A stretch of DNA of 64,000 nucleotides from AWTP1-13 sp963840075 (GCA_963840075.1 CAWIXS010000004.1:1-64000); one strand, 5' to 3'; numbered from the stretch's first letter, positions 17,229 through 28,800 are shown. Program-made: numbers and translations. The notes: generated from the sequence alone by a model not told the origin.

Positions 17229-17816
17229 TTGGCTGCGCCAGCCTGCGGTTTCGACGTGCAATCGATCGTACATTACCTCGACGCCATCCTGGCGTTCCTC
17301 TCCGGCGCCGCGACCCGCCTGCGCCGGCATCTCGACCGCTCGTGGCGCTCGGCCATCGCCCTGGCGACCGGCCTGCGCATGCATCTTGGCCGCTCGACGC
17401 GCACCGCCGCCGGCGTTGCTGCCCACCTGCGAGCGCATCCCGGCCGCTCATGGCGGGCCGCCGGCAGCGCGGCGGCCCGCCTGCGGGCCCGTCTCGGTCG
17501 CCCGTGGCACGCCGCCTCCGATCGCCGGCGGCCCGCCCGCAGCGTCGAGACGGCCGCGCCTGTCGCCACCCTCGATCCAGGCCGGCAATGGGAGATCGTC
17601 GTGGACATCGCCGCGCGCGAGGTTGCCCGTGCCCCCGCAATCGCCGCCCTCCAGGCCCGTGCCGCGCTCAAGATCGACGCCGCCGAGCACGCGCTCGGCC
17701 GCATTCTCGCCGACTGCGCCAAGGTCCTCCCGGCCCCGGCAGCCCCGACGGCCCGACCCGCACCGGAGCCCGCATCTCAGCCCGAGCCGCAGACAAGCCG
17801 GCCGCTCGCGGCGTAG
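17229..17816 (+). CDS. Hypothetical protein with about 20-residue tandem repeats
   Basis: The frame (up to 195 aa; TTG 17229 or GTG 17256) starts VQSIVHYLDAILAFLSG. It continues with four degenerate copies of a roughly 20-residue unit whose cores are TRLRRHLDRSWRSA, TGLRMHLGRSTRTA, AHLRAHPGRSWRAA and ARLRARLGRPWHAA. The C-terminal half (RQWEIVVDIAAREVARAPAI; LKIDAAEHALGRILADC) is protein-like and helical. The repeats correspond to a degenerate roughly 60-bp tandem array in DNA. No family was recognised and no membrane segment is visible. Confidence 0.55.
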   Translation: MAAPACGFDVQSIVHYLDAILAFLSGAATRLRRHLDRSWRSAIALATGLRMHLGRSTRTAAGVAAHLRAHPGRSWRAAGSAAARLRARLGRPWHAASDRRRPARSVETAAPVATLDPGRQWEIVVDIAAREVARAPAIAALQARAALKIDAAEHALGRILADCAKVLPAPAAPTARPAPEPASQPEPQTSRPLAA

Positions 17817-17825
17817 GTGGGCGTA

Positions 17826-17893
17826 GAGGGGCAGATCCCTCGCGGATCCGTTGGAGACTGAGCCTCGAGCGTGGAGGCGAGGGGTCTGACCCC
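17826..17893. repeat. Dispersed GGGGTCAGACCCC-type repeat, copy 1
   Basis: GAGGGGCAGATCCCTCGC at the left and GGCGAGGGGTCTGACCCC at the right form imperfect inverted ends around about 35 bases. Two similar units lie at 52571-52637 and 54161-54225. All are intergenic, near the 3' ends of genes. Confidence 0.65.
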
Positions 17894-17916
17894 TTCCAAT
17901 CCAGTCTGCTGAGATC

Positions 17917-18482
17917 GTGAAGCATTCGACTTCCGCGGATGCCATAGCTATAGGACCGCAGAAGAAAATCGCGATCGAAATCAAGCTTCGCCGCGGTCGC
18001 TCATCGCCGCGCGAGCTGCAGGCGCTCAGTGAGCGGCTTCGCAAGCATCCAGACTGGGAATTACGCGTTATATATGGCGACTTCGACGGCGGCGACGATC
18101 TCGACCTTCAAAATGAACCGTCGCCCGCCATTCCCAGGATCGAGATGGAGAAGCAAATCGATGAAGCCCAAGCATTGTCTCGAGCTGGCCACCACCGCGC
18201 GGCCCTGATCCTTGTCTGGGCGGCGCTGGAAGCCATTGCACGGACAGCAGCGCCCGGTGAGGCCATCGGCAGTGGCGCCAGAGCCCCTCGACAGGTGCTC
18301 GAGACCCTGGAGCGCATGGGCCGTTTGACGTTCGAAGACGCCAGTCAACTGCGAGACGCTCTGCTGCTGCGTCATGCGGCTGTTCATGGAGAGTACGAGA
18401 GAGAGGTGACGGGCGCCGACGTTGCGCTTGTCATTGGAGCGGCGCGAACGGCACTGGAGGCCGCTGACGAGCAGTCGCACGC

Positions 18483-18486
<4 letters not shown>
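17917..18486 (+). CDS. Hypothetical with nuclease-like N-terminus and HEPN-like C-terminus
   Basis: The 189-residue protein (GTG 17917) opens with TSADAIAIGPQKKIAIEIK. This is a D...ExK strand arrangement resembling the end of a PD-(D/E)XK (REase-like) core, followed by LRVIYGDFDGGDD. The second half is a helical domain (ALILVWAALEAIAR) ending RDALLLRHAAVHGEY. Its R-x4-H pattern resembles HEPN-type ribonuclease motifs, as in DUF4145-like proteins. The first strands of the nuclease core appear to be missing, so the gene may be 5'-truncated by the repeat just upstream. The function is inferred, not known. Confidence 0.6.
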
Positions 18487-19783
<1,297 letters not shown>

Positions 19784-19787
<4 letters not shown>

Positions 19788-20350
19788 TGGTCTCGGTCGT
19801 TCTCGTTCAAGTCGTACTGCATGATCAGGGTATCGCCGGTCCGCCCCAGAAGCCGCGGGATGGCGCGGAACCCTGCTTTCATATAGGCGCGCACGGCGCG
19901 CGCGTTGGCTCGATCGGGGTCGATGACGATCGTCCGGTATCCCTGGCGCACCAGCCGCTCCGCAAACGCCCGCAGGACGCCCGAGCCGATCCCCTGCGAG
20001 AGCCTGCCCGGATCGCCGATCGACAGGTCCACGCCCACCGCGTCGGACGGCAGCTCGGCGAGCCAGGGATGATCCGCGATCCAGGCGGCGTTCTGGTGGT
20101 CACCGAGGAACCAGCACTGGATATAGCCCACGGGCGCGCCGTCGACCCAGAAGACGAACGGCCGCGTCGTGTCGCGGCCCTCGATCATGTCGCGTATGTA
20201 GCCCAGCTCCGTCTCCGGGTCGCCCCACCATTCGCGCACGTGCGGCATCTCCAGCCAGCGGCGGAGCATCGGCAGATCGGCGGGCCCGACCGCGCCGAAC
20301 GCGTATCGGACCGCCGCAGGGGCTCTGGCTGCCGGCGCGAGGAGGGTCAT
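19784..20350 (-). CDS. GNAT acetyltransferase (AAC(6')-like)
   Basis: The 188-residue protein has the GNAT core (VGVDLSIGDPGRLSQGIGSG acetyl-CoA loop; VIDPDRANARAVRAYMKAGF). Its start region (LPMLRRWLEMPHVREWW) is characteristic of the AAC(6')-Ib/IucB-like branch. Many members of this branch are housekeeping acetyltransferases rather than resistance genes. It overlaps the membrane-protein stop upstream and the hslU start downstream by 4 bases each, so it is embedded in the hslV-hslU region. Confidence 0.88.
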
Positions 20351-21492
20351 GGGCGAGCGGGCACCGGCGGAAGGCGGTTGGCGATCGCCGCAGGGACGAC
20401 GGTGAGCAGAAGCCGGCGCAATGGCACCCAGCCGACCCCGACGATCAGCACGAATGCGCCGAGGATGACGAGGGTCGCGGCAACCACGAAGCCCGGGTCG
20501 CTGCCGCGGCCGCTGTCCGCGAGCGCGAAGGCGATGGCGCCGCCGAGATAGGCAAGGCCCGAGACCAGCATAGCCCGGCGATCGATGAGCACGGCCACCG
20601 CAGCCAGCAGGATGACGATGGCGGCGACGGCCAGGGCGGTATTGCCGCTCATGATGGGCGCAAGGGCAAGGGGCCGGACGCGGCCGAAGGCGCCCACCAG
20701 CGGGTCGGCGACGAGCTGGATCACCGAGTGCACGATCAGCGGTGCCGCCAGCAGGTGCAGCCAGAACGCGCAATCGGCGCGCCGCGTGAGCCGCTCGCGG
20801 TCCGAGGCGTCGAAGCTCATGGCCGCCGCGAACACGCCGAGGCCGCAGACCAGGTAGACGACCGTGTCGGAGACGCTGCCAGCCTGCGGGAGGAGGAAGC
20901 TCGCCACGCCCATCGCCGCGACGACCAGGCTCGTGGCCAGCGGCAGCAGCGCGAACGGCAGCTGGAAGCGCCAATAGAACACGCCGGCGGCGGCCGTCGC
21001 GACGAGCGCCCGCGCGGCGAACATGAGAGACCCACCCGGGTAATACTGCAGGAACTGAAGGAGGCTCGACGGCACCACGTTGCCGGGCGGCCGGATCTCC
21101 ATGCCGAACCAGCTCTCCACCGGCAGATACACCGATGCGGCGAAGACGAACCCCACGAACGCGGCGGCCAGCAGGATGCCGGGCAGCACCAGTCTGCGGC
21201 GCGCAACCAAGACCTCGGCCAGCAGCCACACCACCGCCGCGGTCACGGCCATGCCCAACGCCGTCTTCGGCATGAAATAGATCAAGCCGCCGACGAACAG
21301 GGTGATGCCGATGGCGAAGAAGATGTCGTTGAAGCCGCGAATGAAGCGGAACTGCTCCTCGTGCCCGAGCGCAATGGCGCGCTCCCGCTCGCGCCTGTGC
21401 GCAAGGTCGCGCAGCGCCGCGGCCTGGTCGACGGTGACGATGCCCTCACTGACGGCGGCGTCGAGATCGGTGTCCTGCAGCATTGCGGTCAT
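20347..21492 (-). CDS. Polytopic membrane protein (DUF2157-like)
   Basis: The 381-residue protein has a soluble helical N-terminus (about 60 residues: EGIVTVDQAAALRDLAHRR), similar to DUF2157 proteins. About ten hydrophobic segments follow (for example GITLFVGGLIYFMPKTALGM and AIVILLAAVAVLIDRRAML). No transporter motif is seen. It lies between hslV and the acetyltransferase and is probably co-transcribed with hslU. The role is unknown. Confidence 0.75.
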   Translation of the reverse strand: MTAMLQDTDLDAAVSEGIVTVDQAAALRDLAHRRERERAIALGHEEQFRFIRGFNDIFFAIGITLFVGGLIYFMPKTALGMAVTAAVVWLLAEVLVARRRLVLPGILLAAAFVGFVFAASVYLPVESWFGMEIRPPGNVVPSSLLQFLQYYPGGSLMFAARALVATAAAGVFYWRFQLPFALLPLATSLVVAAMGVASFLLPQAGSVSDTVVYLVCGLGVFAAAMSFDASDRERLTRRADCAFWLHLLAAPLIVHSVIQLVADPLVGAFGRVRPLALAPIMSGNTALAVAAIVILLAAVAVLIDRRAMLVSGLAYLGGAIAFALADSGRGSDPGFVVAATLVILGAFVLIVGVGWVPLRRLLLTVVPAAIANRLPPVPARP

Positions 21493-21653
21493 GCGGTGAT
21501 CCCCTCACCAAGAGATTGGCTTGTCGCGTATCATCAATTTGTCGCGCATCATCGAAAAGTAGTTCAAAGGCTCGCACCTGCCGGGCAAATCCACCCTTGC
21601 CGCCATCGGCCGGAGCCGGCACGCCGCCTCCGCCAATGGGCTCGCCGATGCGG

Positions 21654-22217
21654 TCATCTGCTGCTGTCCAGCGCCTCGATCACCACGCTGGTATTGGTAT
21701 AGACGCAGATCTCCGCGGCGATCGCCATCGCCTTGCGGGCGATCTCCTCGGCGCCGAGGTTGGTATCCATCAGCGCCTTGGCGGCGGCGAGCGCGAAGTT
21801 GCCGCCCGAGCCGATGCCCATCGCGCCGCCCTCGGGCTCCAGCACGTCGCCGGTCCCCGTGAGCACCAGCGTCACCTGCCGGTCGGCGACGATCATCATC
21901 GCCTCGAGGCGGCGCAGGTAGCGGTCGGTGCGCCAGTCCTTGGCAAGCTCCACGCACGCCCGCGTCAGCTGGGCCGGATACTGCTCCAGCTTGTTCTCCA
22001 GCCGCTCGAACAGGGTGAAGGCGTCGGCTGTGGCGCCGGCGAAGCCGCCGATCACGTCGCCCTTGCCGACCGAGCGCACCTTCCGGGCGTTGGCCTTGAT
22101 CACCGTGGCGCCGAGGCTCACCTGGCCGTCGCCGGCGATCACGACCTTGCCGCCCTTGCGCACCGTCAGGATGGTGGTGCCGTGCCAGACGTCGGGAGAT
22201 GAGGCGCGATCGGTCAT
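21654..22217 (-). CDS. hslV: ATP-dependent protease peptidase subunit HslV
   Basis: This 187-residue proteasome-beta-like peptidase is encoded with an N-terminal propeptide before the catalytic Thr in WHGTTILTVRKGG. AGDGQVSLG and GFAGATADAFTLFERLE are diagnostic. It forms the double hexameric core capped by HslU. It is divergent from hisB with about 170 bases between starts. It is separated from hslU by two genes instead of being adjacent. Confidence 0.97.
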   Translation of the reverse strand: MTDRASSPDVWHGTTILTVRKGGKVVIAGDGQVSLGATVIKANARKVRSVGKGDVIGGFAGATADAFTLFERLENKLEQYPAQLTRACVELAKDWRTDRYLRRLEAMMIVADRQVTLVLTGTGDVLEPEGGAMGIGSGGNFALAAAKALMDTNLGAEEIARKAMAIAAEICVYTNTSVVIEALDSSR

Positions 22218-22386
22218 GGAGAGCTTCTTTCCGCATCAATGGCAGGCAATGTCGGCGTCTGCGGCCCGCCAATCAAGGGCAAAGCGGTGTGTGCTGCCGT
22301 CTCTGGCGCGCCTTGCCGGCTATGGAAACCGCCCGGCCAAGCTGATAAAGCCTCGGGATCGGCCCGGCAAGCAAGGCAAAATCCCC

Positions 22387-22977
22387 GTGAAGCGGCAAGC
22401 CACCATCGAGCGCTCCACCAAGGAGACCAAGATCAAGGCGACCGTCGACCTCGACGGCACCGGCGCCTACGACATCGCCACCGGCATCGGCTTCCTGGAC
22501 CACATGCTGGAGCAGCTGGCGCGGCACTCGCTGATCGACATCTCCCTGAAGGCCAAGGGCGATCTGCACATCGACTTCCACCACACAACCGAGGATTGCG
22601 GCATCGTCCTCGGCCAGGCCATCGCCAAGGCGCTCGCCGACAAGCAGGGCATCGCCCGCTACGCCAGCGTGCATCTGCCCATGGACGAGACGCTGACGCG
22701 CGTCGCCATCGACGTCTCGGGCCGCCCCTACCTCGTCTGGAAGGTGGCATTCTCGCGCCCGAAGCTCGGCGAGATGGACACCGAGCTCATCCGCGAGTTC
22801 TTCCAGGCGTTCGCCCAGAACGCCGGCATCACGCTGCACGTGGAGAACCTCTACGGCGAGAACAACCACCACATCGCCGAGACCTGCTTCAAGGGCCTCG
22901 CCCGCGGGCTGCACGAGGCCATTGCCGTCGACCCGCGCCAGGCCGGCCGCGTGCCCTCGACGAAGGGCAGCCTGTAG
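22387..22977 (+). CDS. hisB: Imidazoleglycerol-phosphate dehydratase
   Basis: The 196-residue monofunctional HisB starts at GTG 22387 (VKRQATIERSTKETK). The metal-binding motifs are DHMLEQLARH near 38 and DFHHTTEDCGI near 62 in the first half, and NNHHIAETCFK near 160 in the second. It catalyses the sixth step of histidine biosynthesis. In many Hyphomicrobiales hisB leads a hisB-hisH-hisA-hisF cluster; here the next gene is an unrelated membrane protein. Confidence 0.95.
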   Translation: MKRQATIERSTKETKIKATVDLDGTGAYDIATGIGFLDHMLEQLARHSLIDISLKAKGDLHIDFHHTTEDCGIVLGQAIAKALADKQGIARYASVHLPMDETLTRVAIDVSGRPYLVWKVAFSRPKLGEMDTELIREFFQAFAQNAGITLHVENLYGENNHHIAETCFKGLARGLHEAIAVDPRQAGRVPSTKGSL

Positions 22978-22982
22978 GGCAC

Positions 22983-23002
22983 AATCGGGCGACTGCCCGA
23001 TT
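22983..23002 (+). terminator. Hairpin downstream of hisB
   Basis: AATCGGGC, a GACT loop and GCCCGATT form an 8-bp perfect stem just after the hisB stop. The flanking GGGC/GCCC could extend it. No strong T-run follows. It marks the end of a single-gene hisB transcript. Confidence 0.6.
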
Positions 23003-23209
23003 GCCCCATTGGGGGAACGGGCGCGGCCGGCGCGATGCGCCATGGTTGTTGCACGCCAACAGTCTCGACCTTCTGGGTTCGCCCAAATTTCGTCAGCAAT
23101 GTGCAGGTACTGAAAGAAAGGGCGAGGGGCGGACATCGTGGAACCACCCCTGGGCATCTATCTGCCCGTGCCGTAATAGGCTCATGGAGAAAAGCTCGAG
23201 GCCGCTTTC

Positions 23210-24010
23210 ATGACCGCCGGCCGTCAAAAGCTGGTTCGCATGACCGCCCGGGTTTATGCGGTCCTCGCTCTCTTTTTCGGCTTTTTCGAGCTCACGTTCG
23301 GCGTCTTCCTGCTGGCAACAGGAAGCCACGCTGCTCCCGTCGGCATTGCTCATGCCGTGCCTGGTTTCATTCTCGCGGCACTGGGGGCCGTCCTCTGGCT
23401 CGGGGCGTACTGGGCCGCACCCTTGGCGTTCGCCGCTTCTCTGATACCGCGGGTCTTGCCTTTTCTCTGGTATGAGCTGGCCGCAGGTCGCACGCCGATG
23501 ACGGCATGGTGGGACATCCTGGGGCTCGCTACCCCGATAGTCTTCCTGATCCTCACGGTGCTGTTGCTCGTGTCCGTGCTACGGGCCAGAGCCGCGAACG
23601 ATGCTGCCCGCCTCTCTCATCCGACGGCGTCCAAAGTCCTCGCCGCCGTCGCGCTCACCTATGGTCTTTGCTTGTTGCTGCTCGGCGCCCTGGAGCTCAC
23701 TGCACGGGCTCGCACCGAGCCCGACGTTCCCTTGGGCTATTTCCTCGCGTTGCCCGGAGCGGCTCTGCTCGCTCTGGCTTCCTTCATTTGGCGTGACCGG
23801 ATCTGGGCCATGATCGCGGCCTTTGCCGCATCGCTCCTACCGTGGGTCTACCCCATCCTATGGAGGGAGTTCGCCGGAGGGCACGCAGTGCTGGACTGGT
23901 TCAACCTTACCCTGTTTGCCGTCCCCACCCTGTTTGGCATTCTCACCGCGTACGCTGTGCTATCGACCCTCAGGAGAGGCCGGATGAACGCGACAAACCC
24001 GGCGAGGTAA
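23210..24010 (+). CDS. Polytopic membrane protein with internal duplication
   Basis: The 266-residue protein has about eight hydrophobic segments. Its two halves look alike: YAVLALFFGFFELTFGVFLL with PGFILAALGAVLW in the first, and TYGLCLLLLGALELTAR with PGAALLALASFIWRDR in the second. Each half ends in LPWVYPILW/LPFLWYEL and then a WWDI/LDWFNL helix. This suggests a tandem duplication of a four-helix unit. No family or motif was recognised. The alternative start MTARVYAV at 23240 is possible. Confidence 0.7.
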   Translation: MTAGRQKLVRMTARVYAVLALFFGFFELTFGVFLLATGSHAAPVGIAHAVPGFILAALGAVLWLGAYWAAPLAFAASLIPRVLPFLWYELAAGRTPMTAWWDILGLATPIVFLILTVLLLVSVLRARAANDAARLSHPTASKVLAAVALTYGLCLLLLGALELTARARTEPDVPLGYFLALPGAALLALASFIWRDRIWAMIAAFAASLLPWVYPILWREFAGGHAVLDWFNLTLFAVPTLFGILTAYAVLSTLRRGRMNATNPAR

Positions 24011-24071
24011 CCGCCATGCCCAGCCGCGACCGTGTCCAGAAACCCGCACGAGATTGCGCATTTGCCGGGCG

Positions 24072-24626
24072 TCAGGTCGCCCGTGCGGGCGCGGGCGGGC
24101 CCATGATTGTCTCCAGCAAGGCGAGGAACGGACAGCCCGTGCTGCCGGGGCGGCCGGCACCTCTGCGCATCGATCTTGCCCGCTCGCGCCGGGCAGAGAC
24201 GCGATGCACCTTGGGCGCATCCTGCTCCGGCTCGGCGACCGTCGCTGTGGCCTTCACCTCGCGGGCTTGCTGCGGTGCCTTGCGGGCTTGCTGTGGTGCC
24301 GGCTGCACGTAGACCAGCCAAGGGACGTCCTCCAACGGGGGGGGCGCCAGCTCCAGCGGGGGAGGCGTCAGCGCTGCGGTCTTCTGCCCGGCCTCCAGCC
24401 GGCGCTTCTCCGCTTTGGCCTTCGACCGCGCCTGCTCCTCCAGCTGCTTCCAAAGGAGCGCCGGAGCCGTGTCCTCTGGCACCTCGAGCATGTGCACGTT
24501 GGCGATCACCGGCTCGCGAGCTTCCTTCTGGAACAGCAGGCCGAGAGCCTCCAGGGCGATGATGGCGCCCAGGAGCAGGAGTGCCGACGTTGCAGCGGCA
24601 GCCAACAGCCTTCGGATTCGGATCAT
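24072..24626 (-). CDS. Membrane-anchored hypothetical protein
   Basis: The 184-residue protein has one N-terminal hydrophobic anchor (LLAAAATSALLLLGAIIALE). A Lys/Glu-rich helix follows (KQLEEQARSKAKAEKRRLEA), then a Pro-rich segment (LTPPPLELAPPPLEDVPW). The last 40 residues are Arg/Gly-rich and could be out of frame. No family was recognised. It is convergent with the membrane protein gene at 23210. Confidence 0.5.
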   Translation of the reverse strand: MIRIRRLLAAAATSALLLLGAIIALEALGLLFQKEAREPVIANVHMLEVPEDTAPALLWKQLEEQARSKAKAEKRRLEAGQKTAALTPPPLELAPPPLEDVPWLVYVQPAPQQARKAPQQAREVKATATVAEPEQDAPKVHRVSARRERARSMRRGAGRPGSTGCPFLALLETIMGPPAPARAT

Positions 24627-25153
24627 GTCTGCCCCCGTTCGAGAGCTGCGCGATGATCCGGGTTTATCCGCCGCGAATCATTAACGCCCGGTTATCATTA
24701 ACCGGTCGTTATTCTCGGCGCCGACGGCTTGCACCCGCTTCGCATTGCATTGCGTCGCCCGCGGCGGCGGTCTCCTCGCCGCCAGCAGACATGCCAGCAG
24801 AACATGCCAGCAGACGTGGGCGAGACGAGCGGTCCCTTCCAGAATGCCCCTGGCGCTGCGTCGCGTGCAATTCTAGGGCCACCGCGGCTTCGCGCCTGCC
24901 GAGGGGAGCCCGAGAGCCTCCCGGCGCTCCTGGGCCGCGCCAGGCGTCCGGACGCGATCGGCCGGAGATGATCCAGCAGGGCTCGAGGGCCGTAGCTTCA
25001 CGTGAAACAACTGGAAGCTTCACGTCAAGCACTGGAAGCAACGGGCGTCGCGGTCATGCTGCGTTAAGCAACATGCCGGGGGCGCGCTTGTCGAACCGAA
25101 CGCGCAGACATGGCGACCAACGGGGCAACAGTCAGGAGACAGGGACGCGCCAG
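24627..25153. other. Intergenic region with short repeats
   Basis: No supported gene lies in about 530 bases. It contains a CCGGTTA/TAACCGG hairpin around 24692-24709 and three spaced copies of GCCAGCAGA near 24780-24816. Two direct copies of an AGCTTCACGT-AA-CA-CTGGAAGC pattern lie at about 24990-25045, the first holding the palindrome TTCACGTGAA. These could be operator-like sites for one of the flanking genes. Confidence 0.45.
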
Positions 25154-25363
25154 ATGCAAGCCCAGCTACGAGCAACACTCCCCGCACTTTCCAGGGTGCT
25201 GTCGCGGCCGATGCTGGCGTTGCGCAAGGCCGGCCGATACCTGGCGGACGAGCTGACAGGCTCATACCGGCCGGAGAAGCACTACATGCGCGGCCCCGGT
25301 CCGAAGTGGCGCGAGAAGGCCGACAGCGCCGCCTTGCTGGGCTGCCAGCACTCGATCGAGTAA
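25154..25363 (+). CDS. Small hypothetical protein
   Basis: The 69-residue frame from ATG 25154 is basic and helical at the start (SRVLSRPMLALRKAGRYLADE) and ends YRPEKHYMRGPGPKWREK. This is protein-like and unlike chance GC-rich frames. No family was recognised. It stands alone between the repeat-bearing gap and the convergent metal-efflux operon. Confidence 0.45.
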   Translation: MQAQLRATLPALSRVLSRPMLALRKAGRYLADELTGSYRPEKHYMRGPGPKWREKADSAALLGCQHSIE

Positions 25364-25423
25364 GCACACAATCGAGCAGAAGAACCGCGCCGAGCATCGG
25401 CTCCTCTGCTCGCGCCGGCTCCT

Positions 25424-25795
25424 CTATTTGATCACGTAGCGCGCATTCAGCCGCTCACCGTGATCGTCCTTGCCGCTGAGCACGACGATGGCACCCTTGT
25501 CCAGCGGCGCCGGCAGCTTGGCAACCAGCTTCTTGCCACCCTGGTCGGCAAAGTTGAGGGTCGTCGTCTTGCCGCCTTGTTGCACGACCGCCCGCAAGGT
25601 GGTGCCATTGGTGTCGTGGGGCTTGTTATCGGCGTGCAGGTATACCGTCAATTCGGTCGCCGACACGACGAGTTCCGTCTGGTGTTCGGAGCCTGCCAAC
25701 AGTCCGCCGTTGGGGCCTTTCTGCTGCGCGAGTACCTGCCCGGCGGCTAGGAGCAGGCCACCGGCTGCGAGGATCAATGCAAGCTTACGTATCAT
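25424..25795 (-). CDS. Periplasmic protein of the heavy-metal RND operon
   Basis: The 123-residue protein has a signal peptide (MIRKLALILAAGGLLLAAGQ, then VLAQQ). The conserved pattern GPNGG, EHQTELVV, and at the end VVLSGKDDHGERLNARYVIK is typical of small periplasmic proteins encoded with Cus/Czc-type RND pumps. It is probably a metal-binding or pump-accessory protein. It is the last gene of the operon, 36 bases after the pump gene. Confidence 0.75.
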   Translation of the reverse strand: MIRKLALILAAGGLLLAAGQVLAQQKGPNGGLLAGSEHQTELVVSATELTVYLHADNKPHDTNGTTLRAVVQQGGKTTTLNFADQGGKKLVAKLPAPLDKGAIVVLSGKDDHGERLNARYVIK

Positions 25796-25831
25796 GGGTT
25801 TCTCCTCTGGTTGAACCTTCCTGGGCGTGAT

Positions 25832-28800
25832 TCAGAAAGCCTCTACGGTCCCGGGTTCGGCAGCCGCGGGCGCACGGTCGCGCGCAGCCAGCAATCGCTC
25901 CAGCGAATTGGCGCCGAACCTGAGGAAGAGGACCGGCGTCAGCAGCGTGTCGAGCAGCGTCGAGCTGATGAGGCCGCCGAAGATCGTGACAGCGACGGGG
26001 TGCAGGATCTCCCGCCCCGGCTCGCCGGCGCCGGTGAGCAGCGGCACGAGCGCGAGGCCGGCGCACAGCGCCGTCATCAGCACGGGGGAGAGCCGCTCCA
26101 GGCTGCCGCGCATGACCAGCGCGGGCCCGAACCTCTCGCCCTCGAACAGCGCCAGGTTGATGTAGTGGCTGATCTTGAGGATGCCGTTGCGGGCGGCAAT
26201 GCCGGCGAGCGTGATGAACCCGATCATCGACGCCACCGACAGCGGCTGTCCCGCCAGCATGAGGGCAATCACGCTGCCGATGAGGGCGAGGGGAATGGTG
26301 GTCAGGATGATGGCGGCGAGCACGGTCGACTGGTAGCGCTGGTAGAGCACCGTGAAGATCAGGGCGAGGGAGACGAGCGACAAGAGGCCGATCACCCGGG
26401 CCGCCTCCTCCTGCGCCTCGAAGGTGCCGTGCAGCCGCGGGACGTAGCCCTGCGGCAGCGCCATTTCGGCGAGGGCGCGGCGGATGTCGGAAACGATGGC
26501 CGCCATGTCGCGCTTGCCGTCGCCGTTGGCCTGCACGACGATGCGCTTCTGGCCGTTCTCGCGCAGGACCTGGTTCGGCCCCTCGCCCTCCTCGACCGTT
26601 GCGAGCAGGCGCAGCGGTACGAAACCCTTGGGCGTGGAGACCAGGAGGTCCCTGAGCCCCGTCGTCGACCGCTTCTCGTCGGAGAGACGCATCACGACAT
26701 CGAAGCGGCGGTTGCCCTCGGCGATCTGCGACACCACGTGCCCGTTGGAGAGGGCCTCCAGCGCTTCGGTGAGCGCGGCCGGCGTGATGCCGTAGAGCGC
26801 GGCGCGCTCGTAGTCGGGGGTCACCTTGAGCTGCGGGATGAGCACCTGCTTCTCCACCTGCAGGTCGACCAGCCCCGATATCGACTGCAGCCGGGCGCGC
26901 ACCGCTTCGGCCAGGGAGCGCAAGGTGTCGAGGTCCTCGCCGAAGATCTTGACGACGATCTGCGCCTGCACACCGGAGAGCATGTGCTCGAGACGGTGCG
27001 CGATCGGCTGGCCGATGGCGACTGAGACCGGCAGCACCGCGAGCTTGGCGCGGATGTCGGCGTAGACCTCCTCCTTGGCTCGCGCGGAGCGCGCCAGGTC
27101 GACGTCGATCTCGGTGTTGTGCACGCCCTCGGCGTGCTCGTCGAGCTCGGCGCGGCCGGTGCGCCGGCCGATGCTCTTCACCTCCGGAATGGCCATGATC
27201 AGCCGTTCGGCGACGGCGCCCAGACGGCTCGACTCGGCGAGCGAGATGCCCGGGTTGTACTGCAGAGTGACCAGGATGGTGCCTTCGTTGAACGGGGGCA
27301 GGAATGCGCGCGGCAGCAGCCAGGCGCCGAGACCGGCCGCCACCACGCTGGCGGCGACGAGGGTGAACAGGGTTCCCTGGTGGGCGAACGCCCAGTTGAG
27401 CAGCCTGGTGTTGCCCGCCTTGAGGTGGCGCACGACGAAACTGTCGCCCTGTCCGTGCCCTCGCGCCGCCGACAGGAGATAGGAGGCGAGCACCGGGGTG
27501 AGGGTGATGGAGGTCAGCAGCGACGCCACGATCGAGACGATGAAGGCGATCCCCAGCGGCGCGAACAGGCGGCCTTCGATGCCGGAGAGCGCAAACAGCG
27601 GCACGAACACCAGGATGATGATGACCGTGGCGTAGAAGATGCCGGAGCGGACCTCCTGGCTCGCCCGTGCGATGACCTCCAAAGGCGGGTGCGGGCTCGG
27701 CTTCAGCCGGTTCTCCTTCAGCCGGCGCAGGATGTTTTCCACCGCGACCACGGCATCGTCGACCAGCGCGCCGATGGCGATCGCCAGCCCGCCGAGCGTC
27801 ATGGTGTTGATCGACAGGCCGAAGGCATTGAAGACGAGCGCCGTCATGAGGACCGAGGTCGGGATGGCCGTGAGCGAGATCAAAGTGGCGCGCACGTTCA
27901 TCAGGAACAGCAGCAGCACCACGGCAACGACAGCGGCGGCCTCGACCAGAACCCGCTCGACATTCTGGATCGAGGTCTCGATGAAGGTGGCCTGCCGGAA
28001 CTGCACCTTGTTGGCGACCACGCCCTGCGGCAGGGTCTTCTGTATGGTTTCGAGCTGCTTCTCGATGGCGCGCGTCAGGGTGATGGTGTCCGCCGCCGGC
28101 TGCTTCTGGATGCCGACGATGACGGCCGGATTGCCCATGAAGCCCGCATCGCCGCGCTTGACGCGCGCCGCGAAATCCACCTGCGCGACCTGGCGCAGCA
28201 GGATGCTGTGGCCCTGGCGCGTCGCCACCACGAGGTTGCGCAGGTCCTCCAGCCGAAGCGTCAGCCCGACGTTGCGGATCAGGTACTCGCGCGCGTGCTG
28301 ATCGACGAAGCCGCCGCCGGTGTTGACGCCGAAGCGGCGGATGGCGGCTTCGATATCGGAGGAAGAGATGTCGAGCCGGCTCATGGCGGCCGGGTCGGGC
28401 ATGACGCGGTACTGGCGCACCTCGCCGCCGATGGGAATGACCTGGGCGACGCCGGCAATGGTGAGGAGCTGCGGACGTATGACGAAGTCGGCGATCTCGC
28501 GCAGCTCCATCGGCGAGACCGACCGGCCCGTCACCGCAACCAGCATGATCTCGCCCATGATCGAGGAGATCGGCCCCATCTCCGTGTGCACGCCCTTCGG
28601 CAGCTGCCCCTGCACGCTGGCGAGCCGCTCGGCGACCTGCTGCCTCGCGCGGTAGATGTCGACGCCCCAGCCGAACTCGACGTAGACGATCGACAGGCCG
28701 ACGCCCGACGTGGAGCGGATGCGCACCACGCCCGGCAGGCCGCCCATGGTGGTCTCGATGGGATAGCTGACGAGCTGCTCCACCTCCTGCGGCGCCAGCC

